From NCBI GenBank assembly GCA_024276675.1, contig JAJRWT010000101.1:1-41140 (forward strand): DNA of 41,140 nucleotides, written 5' to 3'. The notes beneath the pieces are model-generated. The model did not search any database. It saw nothing but the letters and a program-made list of their open reading frames with translations, and was not told the origin of the DNA. This DNA comes from Myxococcota bacterium (lineage in GTDB: Bacteria > Myxococcota_A > UBA796 > JAFGLY01). Of this stretch, positions 1 to 7,304 are shown piece by piece. Position 1 is the first letter of the stretch; the number at the start of each line of letters is the position of its first letter. A program made the translations under genes and the position numbers.

Positions 1-121
1 CCCAAAAGCGGACCGAAGTCGGTGTATACCATGGGGTATTACCCCAGTTCGGTCCGCCCAGGGGCCCAAAAGCGGACCGAAGTCGGTGTATACCATGGGG
101 TATTACCCCAGTTCGGTCCGC
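1..121. repeat. Tandem pair of palindromic 57-bp repeats
   Basis: Two identical 57-bp units lie at 1-57 and 65-121, separated by 7 bp (64-bp period). Each is bounded by a perfect 10-bp inverted repeat, GCGGACCGAA and TTCGGTCCGC (8-17 with 48-57 in the first unit). Smaller palindromes lie inside each unit, such as GGGGTATTACCCC at 33-45. The 64-bp period is not a multiple of three, so this is not a coding repeat. The window begins inside or at the edge of the array, so more copies may lie upstream. It could be a REP/MITE-like element, a regulatory array or a recombination site; no transposase or integrase is adjacent. Confidence 0.9.
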
Positions 122-328
122 TTTGTTGCGCCCATGAGGACCAAAAGGGGTGAGCGTCGATGAGCTTGAGCAGGCTGAGCAGTATCCACACTTTCTCGAG
201 GGTGTCGGCGGCGAAGCCCATGCTACGGCGTCGGGTTTGGCGTCGGTCACGACGCCGACGCACCCGACCCGGTCCCCCGGTGGAGCGCCGGGCCGGAAGC
301 GCCACCTGCTTGCGGATGGATCTAAAAT

Positions 329-344
329 GTAGTAATGTACCTAC
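329..344. promoter_or_regulatory. Possible operator upstream of the toxin-antitoxin pair
   Basis: An inverted repeat GTAG-N8-CTAC lies about 20 bp before the antitoxin start and contains two TGTA-type half sites (ATGTAG and ATGTAC). Phd/YefM antitoxins are known to repress their own operons through short palindromes with TGTAC-like cores, so position and sequence fit an autoregulatory site. The arms are short and the call is an inference. Confidence 0.3.
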
Positions 345-365
345 GTTGATCGGAAGAGACATGAC

Positions 366-620
366 ATGACAGTTACAACCATATCAAGTCGCGAATTCAA
401 CCGAGATGTCGCTAGGGCCAAGAGAGCAGCCAGGAAAGGGCCGGTGTTCATCACGGACCGCGGCCGGCCGGCGCATGTGCTCATCACGATAGAGACCTAC
501 CGGGAACTGACGGGGGGGCAGGCCACCATCGTCGACCTGCTGGCATCCCCGGGCGTGGAAGAGGTGGAGTTTGAGCCCCAGCGCATCGGCAGCCTTTCTC
601 GGATGGTAGAGCTGGGTTGA
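366..620 (+). CDS. Type II antitoxin, Phd/YefM family
   Basis: An 84-residue protein with the N-terminal Phd/YefM fold: a TISSREFNRDVARAKRAA segment followed by PVFITDRGRPAHVLITIETYR, the usual beta-hairpin and helix used for DNA binding and dimerisation. The C-terminal third (IVDLLASPGVEEVEFEP) is acidic and would be the segment that wraps the toxin. The ATG at 366 was chosen because the in-frame start at 361 stops at once; a purine-rich GGAAGAG lies upstream. Its TGA overlaps the ATG of the PIN toxin gene by one base, so the two are translationally coupled. The family normally neutralises its partner toxin and represses the operon. Confidence 0.9.
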   Translation: MTVTTISSREFNRDVARAKRAARKGPVFITDRGRPAHVLITIETYRELTGGQATIVDLLASPGVEEVEFEPQRIGSLSRMVELG

Positions 621-1042
621 TGTACCTCCTGGACACCAACGTCGTCTCCGAACTCCGGAAGGCGAAGGCGGGAAAGGCCGACGGAAATGTCACCTCATGG
701 GCCGTGAGCGTCCCGGCTGGTGCCCTCTTTCTGTCTGTGATCTCGATTCTGGAGCTGGAGCGCGGCGTGCTCCTGGTGGAGCGGCGAGATTCGACACAGG
801 GCTCCGTCCTCCGAGATTGGCTGGATCACCACGTCCTTCCAGCATTCCATGGGCGCATCCTGCCCGTGGATACCGTCGTCGCACGGTGCTGGGCAGCACT
901 TCACGTTCCCGATCCACGCGCAGAGCGCGATGCCATCATCGCCGCCACTGCGCTGGTGCATGAAATGACCGTCGTCACCCGCAATGTGGTCGACTTTCGA
1001 GCGATCGCTGTCCCGCTGCTGAACCCCTGGGACGATAGATAG
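620..1042 (+). CDS. VapC-type PIN-domain ribonuclease toxin
   Basis: A 140-residue PIN-domain protein. The acidic active site is visible: D5 in the opening LLDTNVVSEL strand, E45/E47 in ILELERG, D104 in RAERDAIIAATAL, and N122/D125 in VVTRNVVDF. PIN toxins are Mg-dependent endoribonucleases that usually cut tRNA or rRNA when the labile antitoxin is lost. The ATG at 620 is preferred over an overlapping TTG at 617 because it forms the TGATG coupling with the antitoxin stop codon. A Phd/YefM antitoxin paired with a PIN toxin is a common arrangement. The RNA target cannot be read from the sequence. Confidence 0.92.
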   Translation: MYLLDTNVVSELRKAKAGKADGNVTSWAVSVPAGALFLSVISILELERGVLLVERRDSTQGSVLRDWLDHHVLPAFHGRILPVDTVVARCWAALHVPDPRAERDAIIAATALVHEMTVVTRNVVDFRAIAVPLLNPWDDR

Positions 1043-1152
1043 TTCCCGCCCAGGTACAGGGACGGAGACTGCTTGTCGGCGGGTCGCACATAATTTGCTC
1101 ATCCCAGGCCCGGGCGCCGTTGCCTTTCAGATGTTATCCGCGCCTATCCGTC

Positions 1153-2100
1153 ATGACATCTTCTGCACCAACGCTGCAAGAACTCCTGTCCCACAGGGTC
1201 ATCCTGGTGACCGGCAAGGGGGGAGTGGGTCGCACCACCTGCACCGCTGCTCTCGCCCTCACGGCTGCCAGGGCCGGAAAGCGCGTCATGGTGGCGGAGA
1301 TCCAGGAACCCACGCGCCAGACCTGGTCTCCCCTGGCGCGTCTCTTCGAAGAATCCCTGCTTCCCAGCGACTCCACCCCCCTGGCCGAGGGCCTCTGGGG
1401 AGTGATGCTGGACTCTCGCAAGGGAACCGAGGCCTTTCTGGGCTCGGTGTTCAACGTGAAGGCTCTGGCGCGGCTGGCAATGCGTACCCCACCCCTTCTT
1501 CGCTTCCTGGACGCCGCACCTTCTTTCCACGAAATGGGCATCTTCTACCACGTGATGGAGATCCTCCGCGCCCAGGACCACGAAGGCGCCCACCTCTACG
1601 ATCTCCTGGTGGTGGACATGCCCGCCACCGGCCACACCCTGGCTCTCACCGGCCTGCCCAGGGTGTTGCTGTCCCTGGTGAACCGCGGCCCCATGGCCAG
1701 AGCCCTGCGGGAGGGCAACCAGGTCTTGAAGGATCCGGCCCAGACCACGGCGCTGGTGGTGACCATCCCCGAACCCCTGCCGGTCTCCGAAACCATGGAG
1801 CTGGTGGATGGCCTGCGCGCCAGCACCGTGGCGGTGGGTGGCGTGGTGGTCAACCGCATTCCCCGAGACCCCTTCACTCCCCAGGAACGCCTGGCGCTGG
1901 CCGATATCCTGCCCCGGGAACCAATCGCCGGCCGGGTAGAAGTAGACAGAATATCCAGGGCCCGTGATTCGCTGGATCGCCTGGAGCGCGGCTTGGACTT
2001 CCCCATGATCTTCGTAGACGAGCAACCGGAATCCGACGCATCATCCGTGCTGCGGGGCATGGCGTCGCAGCTCGGCGGGTTGCTGGGAGGAACCTCTTGA
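1153..2100 (+). CDS. ArsA/GET3-like ATPase, first of a pair (P-loop Lys replaced by Arg)
   Basis: A 315-residue SIMIBI-class ATPase. The deviant Walker A motif reads GKGGVGRTT: the signature lysine is present (K22), but the catalytic P-loop lysine is arginine (R27, codon CGC). The Walker B/switch II region reads LLVVDMPATGHTLAL, close to the DxxPTGHTLR motif of ArsA and Get3. I chose the ATG at 1153 because the longer in-frame start at 1120 adds 11 residues without family character. The stop overlaps the TTG start of the next gene by four bases. The complementary P-loop changes of the two genes suggest a heterodimer, as proposed for the paired mycobacterial ArsA homologues. No arsenite pump or arsR is nearby, so arsenic efflux is not supported. 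Confidence 0.85.
   Translation: MTSSAPTLQELLSHRVILVTGKGGVGRTTCTAALALTAARAGKRVMVAEIQEPTRQTWSPLARLFEESLLPSDSTPLAEGLWGVMLDSRKGTEAFLGSVFNVKALARLAMRTPPLLRFLDAAPSFHEMGIFYHVMEILRAQDHEGAHLYDLLVVDMPATGHTLALTGLPRVLLSLVNRGPMARALREGNQVLKDPAQTTALVVTIPEPLPVSETMELVDGLRASTVAVGGVVVNRIPRDPFTPQERLALADILPREPIAGRVEVDRISRARDSLDRLERGLDFPMIFVDEQPESDASSVLRGMASQLGGLLGGTS
2085..2090 (+). promoter_or_regulatory. Shine-Dalgarno site supporting a TTG start
   Basis: GGGAGG lies 6 nt upstream of the TTG at 2097 and inside the end of the preceding ATPase gene. No ATG stands at this spacing, so the site decides the TTG start of the second ATPase. Confidence 0.7.
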
Positions 2101-3275
2101 GCTGGGTCAGGGATCTCATCAGCGAAAAACGTATCGTGGTCTGCTGCGGCGCCGGAGGCGTGGGCAAGACCACGGCAGCGGCGGCCCTGGCCCTGGGAGC
2201 TGCCCAGGCGGAGCGCCGCGTGCTGGTACTCACCATAGACCCTTCCCGGCGCCTGGCGGAAACCCTGGGTATCCAACGCAACACCCCTGAACCGGTGATC
2301 ATCCAGCCGGTGGATGTGGAAATACCTTCTCCCGGTATGCTCTCCGCATGGGTCCTGGATCCCAAGCTGGTCTCGGATCGAACGGTGGAAAGGCTGGCAC
2401 GCAGTCCCGACGAAGCCAGGCGTCTGCTCATGAACCCCATCTACCAGCGCGTGACCGACATGGTCGCGGGTATGCAAGAATACACCGCCATGGAAGCCCT
2501 GCACGGCTTCATCCAGCAGGGCAGGTTCGACCTGGTCATCCTGGACACGCCTCCATCGCGCAACGCCCTGAACTTCCTGGAAGCTCCGCAAAGACTGGGG
2601 GAGTTCCTGGACGGGCGGATACTGAAGCTCCTCCTGCCCAGAAATCCCGACGCCATCATCGGCACCACCAGGCGCATCATCAACGCCGTGCTGGGCACCG
2701 TGTTCGGTGAGCAGTTCTACGCGGATCTCCAGGTCTTCTTCGCCTCGTTCGCCGCCATATTCAGCCAGCTCAACGGCAACTCCCAGCGCATGAGGCTTCG
2801 TCTCCAGGAAGACGACACCTCCTTCCTGTTGGTCACCTCGCCGGTGCGCGAGGCCCTGGACGACGCCATCTATTTCCAGGAAAAGATCCACCAGCTCGGC
2901 CTGCCCCTGGGGGGCTTTCTCTTGAACCGGAGCCGCGTGCCCATGGTGGAGAGGCTCTTCCCCGGCGAGTTCCTGCTGCCGCCCCATCCCACTCCCCACC
3001 ACCGCAGCGCCCTGGGCAAGCTGGTGGGCCTGGCCCGGCTGGAACAAAACCAGGTGGCCCAACACAAGGAGCTGGTGGAAGAACTGCTCTCACGCACCTC
3101 CCACGAAGTTCCACTGACCGCCATCCCGGAACTTGCCGAGGGCGTGGAGACCTTCGTGGATCTCGACACCCTGGCCTCGTGGATGTTGGATGAGCAGTCC
3201 AGCCAGACCCGCCCATCCACCGGTGCCCCGGAACCAGCGGATCCACCGCGCCAGCCCATGCAGGGCTCTACCTGA
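2097..3275 (+). CDS. ArsA/GET3-like ATPase, second of a pair (signature Lys replaced by Ala)
   Basis: A 392-residue ATPase paralogous to the preceding gene. Its P-loop reads GAGGVGKTT: the signature lysine that reaches across the dimer in ArsA/Get3/MinD proteins is alanine (A19), whereas the P-loop lysine K24 is intact, the opposite of its neighbour. Switch I reads LTIDPSRRLAETLG and switch II LVILDTPPSRNALNFL. The last 25 residues are a polar, proline-rich tail. Start is TTG with a good ribosome site, overlapping the upstream stop (TTGA). The 3' end overlaps the convergent minus-strand gene by 8 bp. Family members act in tail-anchored protein targeting or envelope stress; the client here is unknown. 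Confidence 0.87.
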   Translation: MSWVRDLISEKRIVVCCGAGGVGKTTAAAALALGAAQAERRVLVLTIDPSRRLAETLGIQRNTPEPVIIQPVDVEIPSPGMLSAWVLDPKLVSDRTVERLARSPDEARRLLMNPIYQRVTDMVAGMQEYTAMEALHGFIQQGRFDLVILDTPPSRNALNFLEAPQRLGEFLDGRILKLLLPRNPDAIIGTTRRIINAVLGTVFGEQFYADLQVFFASFAAIFSQLNGNSQRMRLRLQEDDTSFLLVTSPVREALDDAIYFQEKIHQLGLPLGGFLLNRSRVPMVERLFPGEFLLPPHPTPHHRSALGKLVGLARLEQNQVAQHKELVEELLSRTSHEVPLTAIPELAEGVETFVDLDTLASWMLDEQSSQTRPSTGAPEPADPPRQPMQGST

Positions 3276-5169
3276 ACACCACCGTGCACGCCGTCGGTGC
3301 GATGCCGCTGGTCACCACCTGGCGGAAGGCTGGATAATCCTGGACATCCACGACCCTGGAATTGACCTCCACTTTCCGGTCCAGCGTGAGCATCGTGCCC
3401 TCCAGTTCCCAGTCGGCGCTGATCTCGACGGTATCGCTGGTCAGTTGCAGGTCGTCGGGTACGTAGATGGGCTGAAGCCCCCGGGGAAGCTCCAGCTCCA
3501 GGTGAAGCTCCTCCTGGCCCGCCCAACCCAGGTCCAGTGGAAGATCCCTGCTGTTCCGGTAGAGACCTTCCAGGTCCCGGAGCAGGGACGCCGAGGAAAA
3601 ACCCAGGCCCAGGGCGGGCGGAGAGTCGTTCCTGGAATCCAGGTGCAGGTCGAGATCCAGACTGAAGGCCACCTGGGCAGGCTCCAGGTGGGTCATGGAG
3701 ATCTCCCCCACCTGGGCGCCGGGAAGGATTTCCGAAAGCAGGTCACCGGCGAAGGAGAGGTTTTCTTCCCGGGAGGCACCCACCTGGAAGTAGGGTGAAT
3801 AGCAGCCGGTCATGAGCAGCGAGGCACTGCCGGTGATGTCGAGGTTTTCGTCCATCTTCAGGGTGAGCAGCACTTGCAGGTCATCCCGGGAAGCTACCGG
3901 GGGCATGGTGTGCAGTCCGTCGGCGTCCGGCAGAAGGGGCAGACCCCTGTAGGACTGGAAGTCGCGGTGGGACATCTCGCCCAGGGATGCGGTGGGATCC
4001 AGCCAGAGCACGCGATCCCCCACCTGTGCGTGCAGCAAGAAGCGGTCCATCTGCGAGAGGCTGGGCACGGGCTCCGGGCTCCATGCGCCGGGCAGCTCCA
4101 GGCGACACGCGGCGATGGGGGCTTCGACCCCCACCTGTGCCAGCATGGCCTGGAGCAGGACCGCCTTGTCCAGGGCGTTGCCGTACCCGGAGTCATAGAT
4201 CTCCGCGGCTCCGCGGGGCGAAAAGCCCATGAGACCCACGGGCCAGTCTACTCCGTTGATGCTGTTGACCACGTATTCGTGGATGGCCATGGCTTGCTGC
4301 CACTGCCCGGGTAGGTGGTCGGTCAGCTCTTCCACCTTGGCCTTCAAATCGGGAGAGACATCAGCCACCGCCTTCCGGACCAGCTCCGCGACGCTCTGCG
4401 CGGCAGCGGCCCAGTCGGGACAGGTGGTGAAGACCAGCTCAGGCAGGTAGCTCTGCTCGGCTTCGGTGGAGTCCCCCAGCCGTTGCGAGGGGATGTCCGT
4501 GAAGCGCCAGGTGTAGGTGGTGCTGCCATCCGAACTCTGCTCCTGCGGCTGGACGCCGCTGTTGAACAGCGCGTAGCGCAGCACGGTGCCCTGGGGAACG
4601 GTGATCATGACCACCCGTTCCAGTGCCGGGTCGCCATCCCAGATACGGGTGATGCCTTCCAGGAAGGGCCGCCAGGGCTCCTTGTCGGCTATGGTGTAGT
4701 CCATCTCGATGACGGCGTCGATGTCGAGCCCCACGTTGGAGACCACCATCTGGCGCCAGTTGGTGTATTCCGGGGCGTGCTCCAGTTGGAAGGGGGTCAT
4801 TTCGGTGAAGCTGTTGTCTTTCGCCTTCACCACTTCTTGCCAGGGGGTCCAGCTCTGGACGGCGTCGAAGGTAAGATCCTGGCGCTGGCTGTCAAAGGCG
4901 ATGTGGGGGTCGCCGGCGGCGTCCAGACCTTCGTAGGTGAGGATCTTTTCCAGGATGCTGTGCTGTTCCGAGATGCGCCCATCGGGCAGGAGGGTGAAGT
5001 GGATGGTGTAGGAGAGCACCAGCACGTCGGCGTCGGGGTATTCAACCGAGCCGGGGCTGCCGGCAAAACGGGCGTGGGGTGCCGCCAGCGCAGGGGTCGT
5101 TCCCCAGCAGAGCAGCGACAGGTGGAGAAGGCCCAACGCCATGGTGCTTCGAAGTACGGTGGTTTTCAT
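3268..5169 (-). CDS. Exported DUF3857/transglutaminase-like protein lacking the catalytic cysteine
   Basis: A 633-residue protein with an N-terminal signal peptide ending near ALAA, a DUF3857-like domain (about residues 45-260) and a transglutaminase-core region (about 285-400). Aligned by eye to the usual GxCxDxA motif, the sequence is GYGNALDKAVLLQAM: the nucleophilic cysteine is alanine (A332). The later histidine (H380, LLHAQVGD) and aspartate (D391, WLDPTA) remain. It is therefore probably a non-catalytic paralogue of its upstream neighbour. It follows that gene by 9 nt, with GGAG before the ATG, so the two form an operon. The C-terminal 230 residues look beta-rich. It is expected in the periplasm or on the cell surface; its substrate or ligand is unknown. 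Confidence 0.85.
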   Translation of the reverse strand: MKTTVLRSTMALGLLHLSLLCWGTTPALAAPHARFAGSPGSVEYPDADVLVLSYTIHFTLLPDGRISEQHSILEKILTYEGLDAAGDPHIAFDSQRQDLTFDAVQSWTPWQEVVKAKDNSFTEMTPFQLEHAPEYTNWRQMVVSNVGLDIDAVIEMDYTIADKEPWRPFLEGITRIWDGDPALERVVMITVPQGTVLRYALFNSGVQPQEQSSDGSTTYTWRFTDIPSQRLGDSTEAEQSYLPELVFTTCPDWAAAAQSVAELVRKAVADVSPDLKAKVEELTDHLPGQWQQAMAIHEYVVNSINGVDWPVGLMGFSPRGAAEIYDSGYGNALDKAVLLQAMLAQVGVEAPIAACRLELPGAWSPEPVPSLSQMDRFLLHAQVGDRVLWLDPTASLGEMSHRDFQSYRGLPLLPDADGLHTMPPVASRDDLQVLLTLKMDENLDITGSASLLMTGCYSPYFQVGASREENLSFAGDLLSEILPGAQVGEISMTHLEPAQVAFSLDLDLHLDSRNDSPPALGLGFSSASLLRDLEGLYRNSRDLPLDLGWAGQEELHLELELPRGLQPIYVPDDLQLTSDTVEISADWELEGTMLTLDRKVEVNSRVVDVQDYPAFRQVVTSGIAPTACTVVFR

Positions 5170-5178
5170 GGTCGGCTC

Positions 5179-7161
5179 CTACCTGGCCAGCACGGTGAGA
5201 GCGTCGCCGAAGTCCAGGAACGCTTCGGCAGCCTGCTTCAGGTTCGCGTATTGATCTGCCGGGATGATCTTTTTCTTCACCACGAAGGTTTCTTCCAGGC
5301 GGAGCTTGTTGCCCTTGAGTTCCTGGTGGGCGGAAAAGGCAGCCACGTCGCCGTCCACTGCTTCGAGCGACGGCGCGCTTTCCAGGCGATAGCCGGAGGG
5401 CAGGGTGATGGTCTCGGTAAAGCGGAACTCCCGGGGGGCTCTCAGGAAGATGTCGTAGGTCCTGGTGTCGGTGTCTACGGCAGAGGCCCAGTCCAGGAGC
5501 CTGCGATTGTCCAGCACGTTGTGGGCCGCGGGCGGGGTGAGGATCATGCGATCCGCCGACACCATGGCGTAGCCGGGAACCTCGTATTCCAGGGTGATGC
5601 GGAAGGGACGGCCCACGTCCAGGACATCCGTTGTCTTGAAAGAAAGCAGGCTGGCCGCCGGCGAGATGGCGGCGACCCACTTCTCGAACACGGAGCGGGT
5701 CTCGCTGGCTTCGTGGTAGACGATGCCCCATCGCAGGTTGGTTTCGCTGTAGTGACCGGCGGTCACCAGCAGCTTGCCCCTGAGGTTGCCCTGCGGGTCG
5801 ATCCTGCCGGTGGACACCACCTGGATGAAGTTGTCGGCCGGATCTGCTTCGGGGGTGCTCATGAGTACTTCGCCCCGCGGCGTACCGATGACGTAGTGCT
5901 GGGGCTTTTCGGCGCTGGACCAGATTTCTCTGCTGAAGGGACACCAGGTGGGATCGTACAGGGTGTATTCGTCCTTGCCGGTCTCCACAGCCACCACGCA
6001 GTGGTTGAACTGGTCGGCGGGGATGTCTTCCACCCTGGCGCCGGCCATGGTCATGGCGGGATAGACAGTGTAGCCGGCCGCTCGCAGCATGGTGATGAGC
6101 ATGCCGGCGATGTCCTTGCACACGCCCGCCCTGTCGTTGAAGGTCATGATGCCCGGGTGGAGCGTGTAGCCTTCACCCTTGCCCATGCTGATGCCGGAGT
6201 AGCGTATCTGGCGAGCCACCCAGGCCAGGAGTGCGAAGCGCTTGTCTTCGTCGGTCTTCAGGCCCTTTGTTATTTCCCGGACCTTGGCCATGATCGCGTC
6301 GTTCCAGTCGAAGGCGCCGAAGTCTTCGTTCACCTTGAAGAACCAGCGGGATTTCTCGGGCCAGTCCTGGACCGTGGCCAACACCAGCTTGGGAAGGGTG
6401 TCGGAGTCTTCCACCATTCTTTCTTCTCGCTCCACGGCGGGCACGTCTTCCTTCCAGAAGCTGTAGGTCAGGGAGTCCTGGTCAAAGCTGGTGGAAGAGG
6501 CCAGCCCACCGTTGAAGACCTTGGCGATGATGGGCTTGTCCTTGGGTAGATGGATGGTATAGACCTTCCTGACCATGGGGAGATCGCCCTGGAAGAGCAC
6601 CACGTCGTAGTAGTGGCCCCTCATGGGCGGGATGTACTTTTCGTCGTCGTCCTGGCCCAGGTAGGCGATGACGAAACCCTTGGAATAGGTGCGAATCTCC
6701 ACTGCATCGCCCGGCTGGAGCTTGGGAATGGATGCCACCTTCATGCGCGGTCCCCAGTAGATCCATGCCTGGGGTTGGGGCAGATCGTAGATACGGGATG
6801 GGGGTAGCTCCTGAGCTTCGCCCCCCTTGCGATAGACAGTGATGCCTTGCACCTCTGCCAGGGACGAGGCGGGATCGTAGTCGAAACGCATGGTGGCGTA
6901 CTGCGCGGCGCCCGCCTCGGTGAGCACCTTGATGAGCTGGGTCTTGTAGACGTGGCTCAAGCCCGTCTCCTCTACCTCCACGGTGGTCTCGTCCAGGACC
7001 ACCACCGCGTCTGCCTCGGGGTAGTCATCGCTGGTGACGGCATTCAGGGCCTGCCAGGTTTCGCCTTCGGTCATGGCCTGGGCCGCGGGAGCGCCAAGAA
7101 TGCAGAGAAGCGTGAGGAGTGTCGCCAGGGCCAGGGCCCAGCCGGTTCGCGAACGAGTCAT
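5179..7161 (-). CDS. Exported DUF3857/transglutaminase-domain protein, catalytic triad intact
   Basis: A 660-residue protein with a signal peptide (hydrophobic 8-27, ending PAAQA), a DUF3857 domain (about 55-260, including YKTQLIKVLTEAG and YWGPRMKVASIPKLQPGD) and a transglutaminase core with the full triad: C348 in NDRAGVCKDIAGML, H387 in QFNHCVVAVE and D403 in YTLYDPTW. Family members are papain-fold cysteine peptidases or amide-bond enzymes, here presumably acting outside the cytoplasm. The ATG has a strong GGAGGT site 8 nt upstream. It is the first gene of a two-gene operon with the cysteine-less paralogue. The physiological substrate cannot be inferred. Confidence 0.88.
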   Translation of the reverse strand: MTRSRTGWALALATLLTLLCILGAPAAQAMTEGETWQALNAVTSDDYPEADAVVVLDETTVEVEETGLSHVYKTQLIKVLTEAGAAQYATMRFDYDPASSLAEVQGITVYRKGGEAQELPPSRIYDLPQPQAWIYWGPRMKVASIPKLQPGDAVEIRTYSKGFVIAYLGQDDDEKYIPPMRGHYYDVVLFQGDLPMVRKVYTIHLPKDKPIIAKVFNGGLASSTSFDQDSLTYSFWKEDVPAVEREERMVEDSDTLPKLVLATVQDWPEKSRWFFKVNEDFGAFDWNDAIMAKVREITKGLKTDEDKRFALLAWVARQIRYSGISMGKGEGYTLHPGIMTFNDRAGVCKDIAGMLITMLRAAGYTVYPAMTMAGARVEDIPADQFNHCVVAVETGKDEYTLYDPTWCPFSREIWSSAEKPQHYVIGTPRGEVLMSTPEADPADNFIQVVSTGRIDPQGNLRGKLLVTAGHYSETNLRWGIVYHEASETRSVFEKWVAAISPAASLLSFKTTDVLDVGRPFRITLEYEVPGYAMVSADRMILTPPAAHNVLDNRRLLDWASAVDTDTRTYDIFLRAPREFRFTETITLPSGYRLESAPSLEAVDGDVAAFSAHQELKGNKLRLEETFVVKKKIIPADQYANLKQAAEAFLDFGDALTVLAR

Positions 7162-7304
7162 CTGATCTACCTCCGGTTGAAGGCAGGAAATACCTTGTTT
7201 TGTCCATATTCACAAGGAGCGCGTTGCCGGAACGCTTGCCATGGGAGCCTGTCTCGGGCCTAATGTGCTGAAACAGACGTCACGCCCAGCCAGCAGGAGA
7301 ACCT

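Noticed and set aside
1..121. CRISPR array
   Set aside because: There are only two units, with a 7-bp gap instead of a spacer of about 30 bp, and no cas genes.
122..365. Remnant gene between the repeats and the antitoxin
   Set aside because: Both strands have short open frames, but none shows family motifs, codon pattern or a ribosome site.
1596..3065. Open frame of 489 codons on the minus strand
   Set aside because: It is antisense to the paired ATPases and has no protein-like pattern; the plus-strand proteins have clear P-loops.
1153..3275. Arsenite efflux operon
   Set aside because: The ATPases are ArsA-like, but there is no arsB, arsD or arsR and the metal-binding cysteines of ArsA are not evident.
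4315..6549. Open frame of 744 codons on the plus strand
   Set aside because: It lies antisense to the two transglutaminase-like genes, which have signal peptides, domain motifs and ribosome sites. Its sequence is rich in Gly/His/Val without family features, as expected of a shadow in GC-rich DNA.
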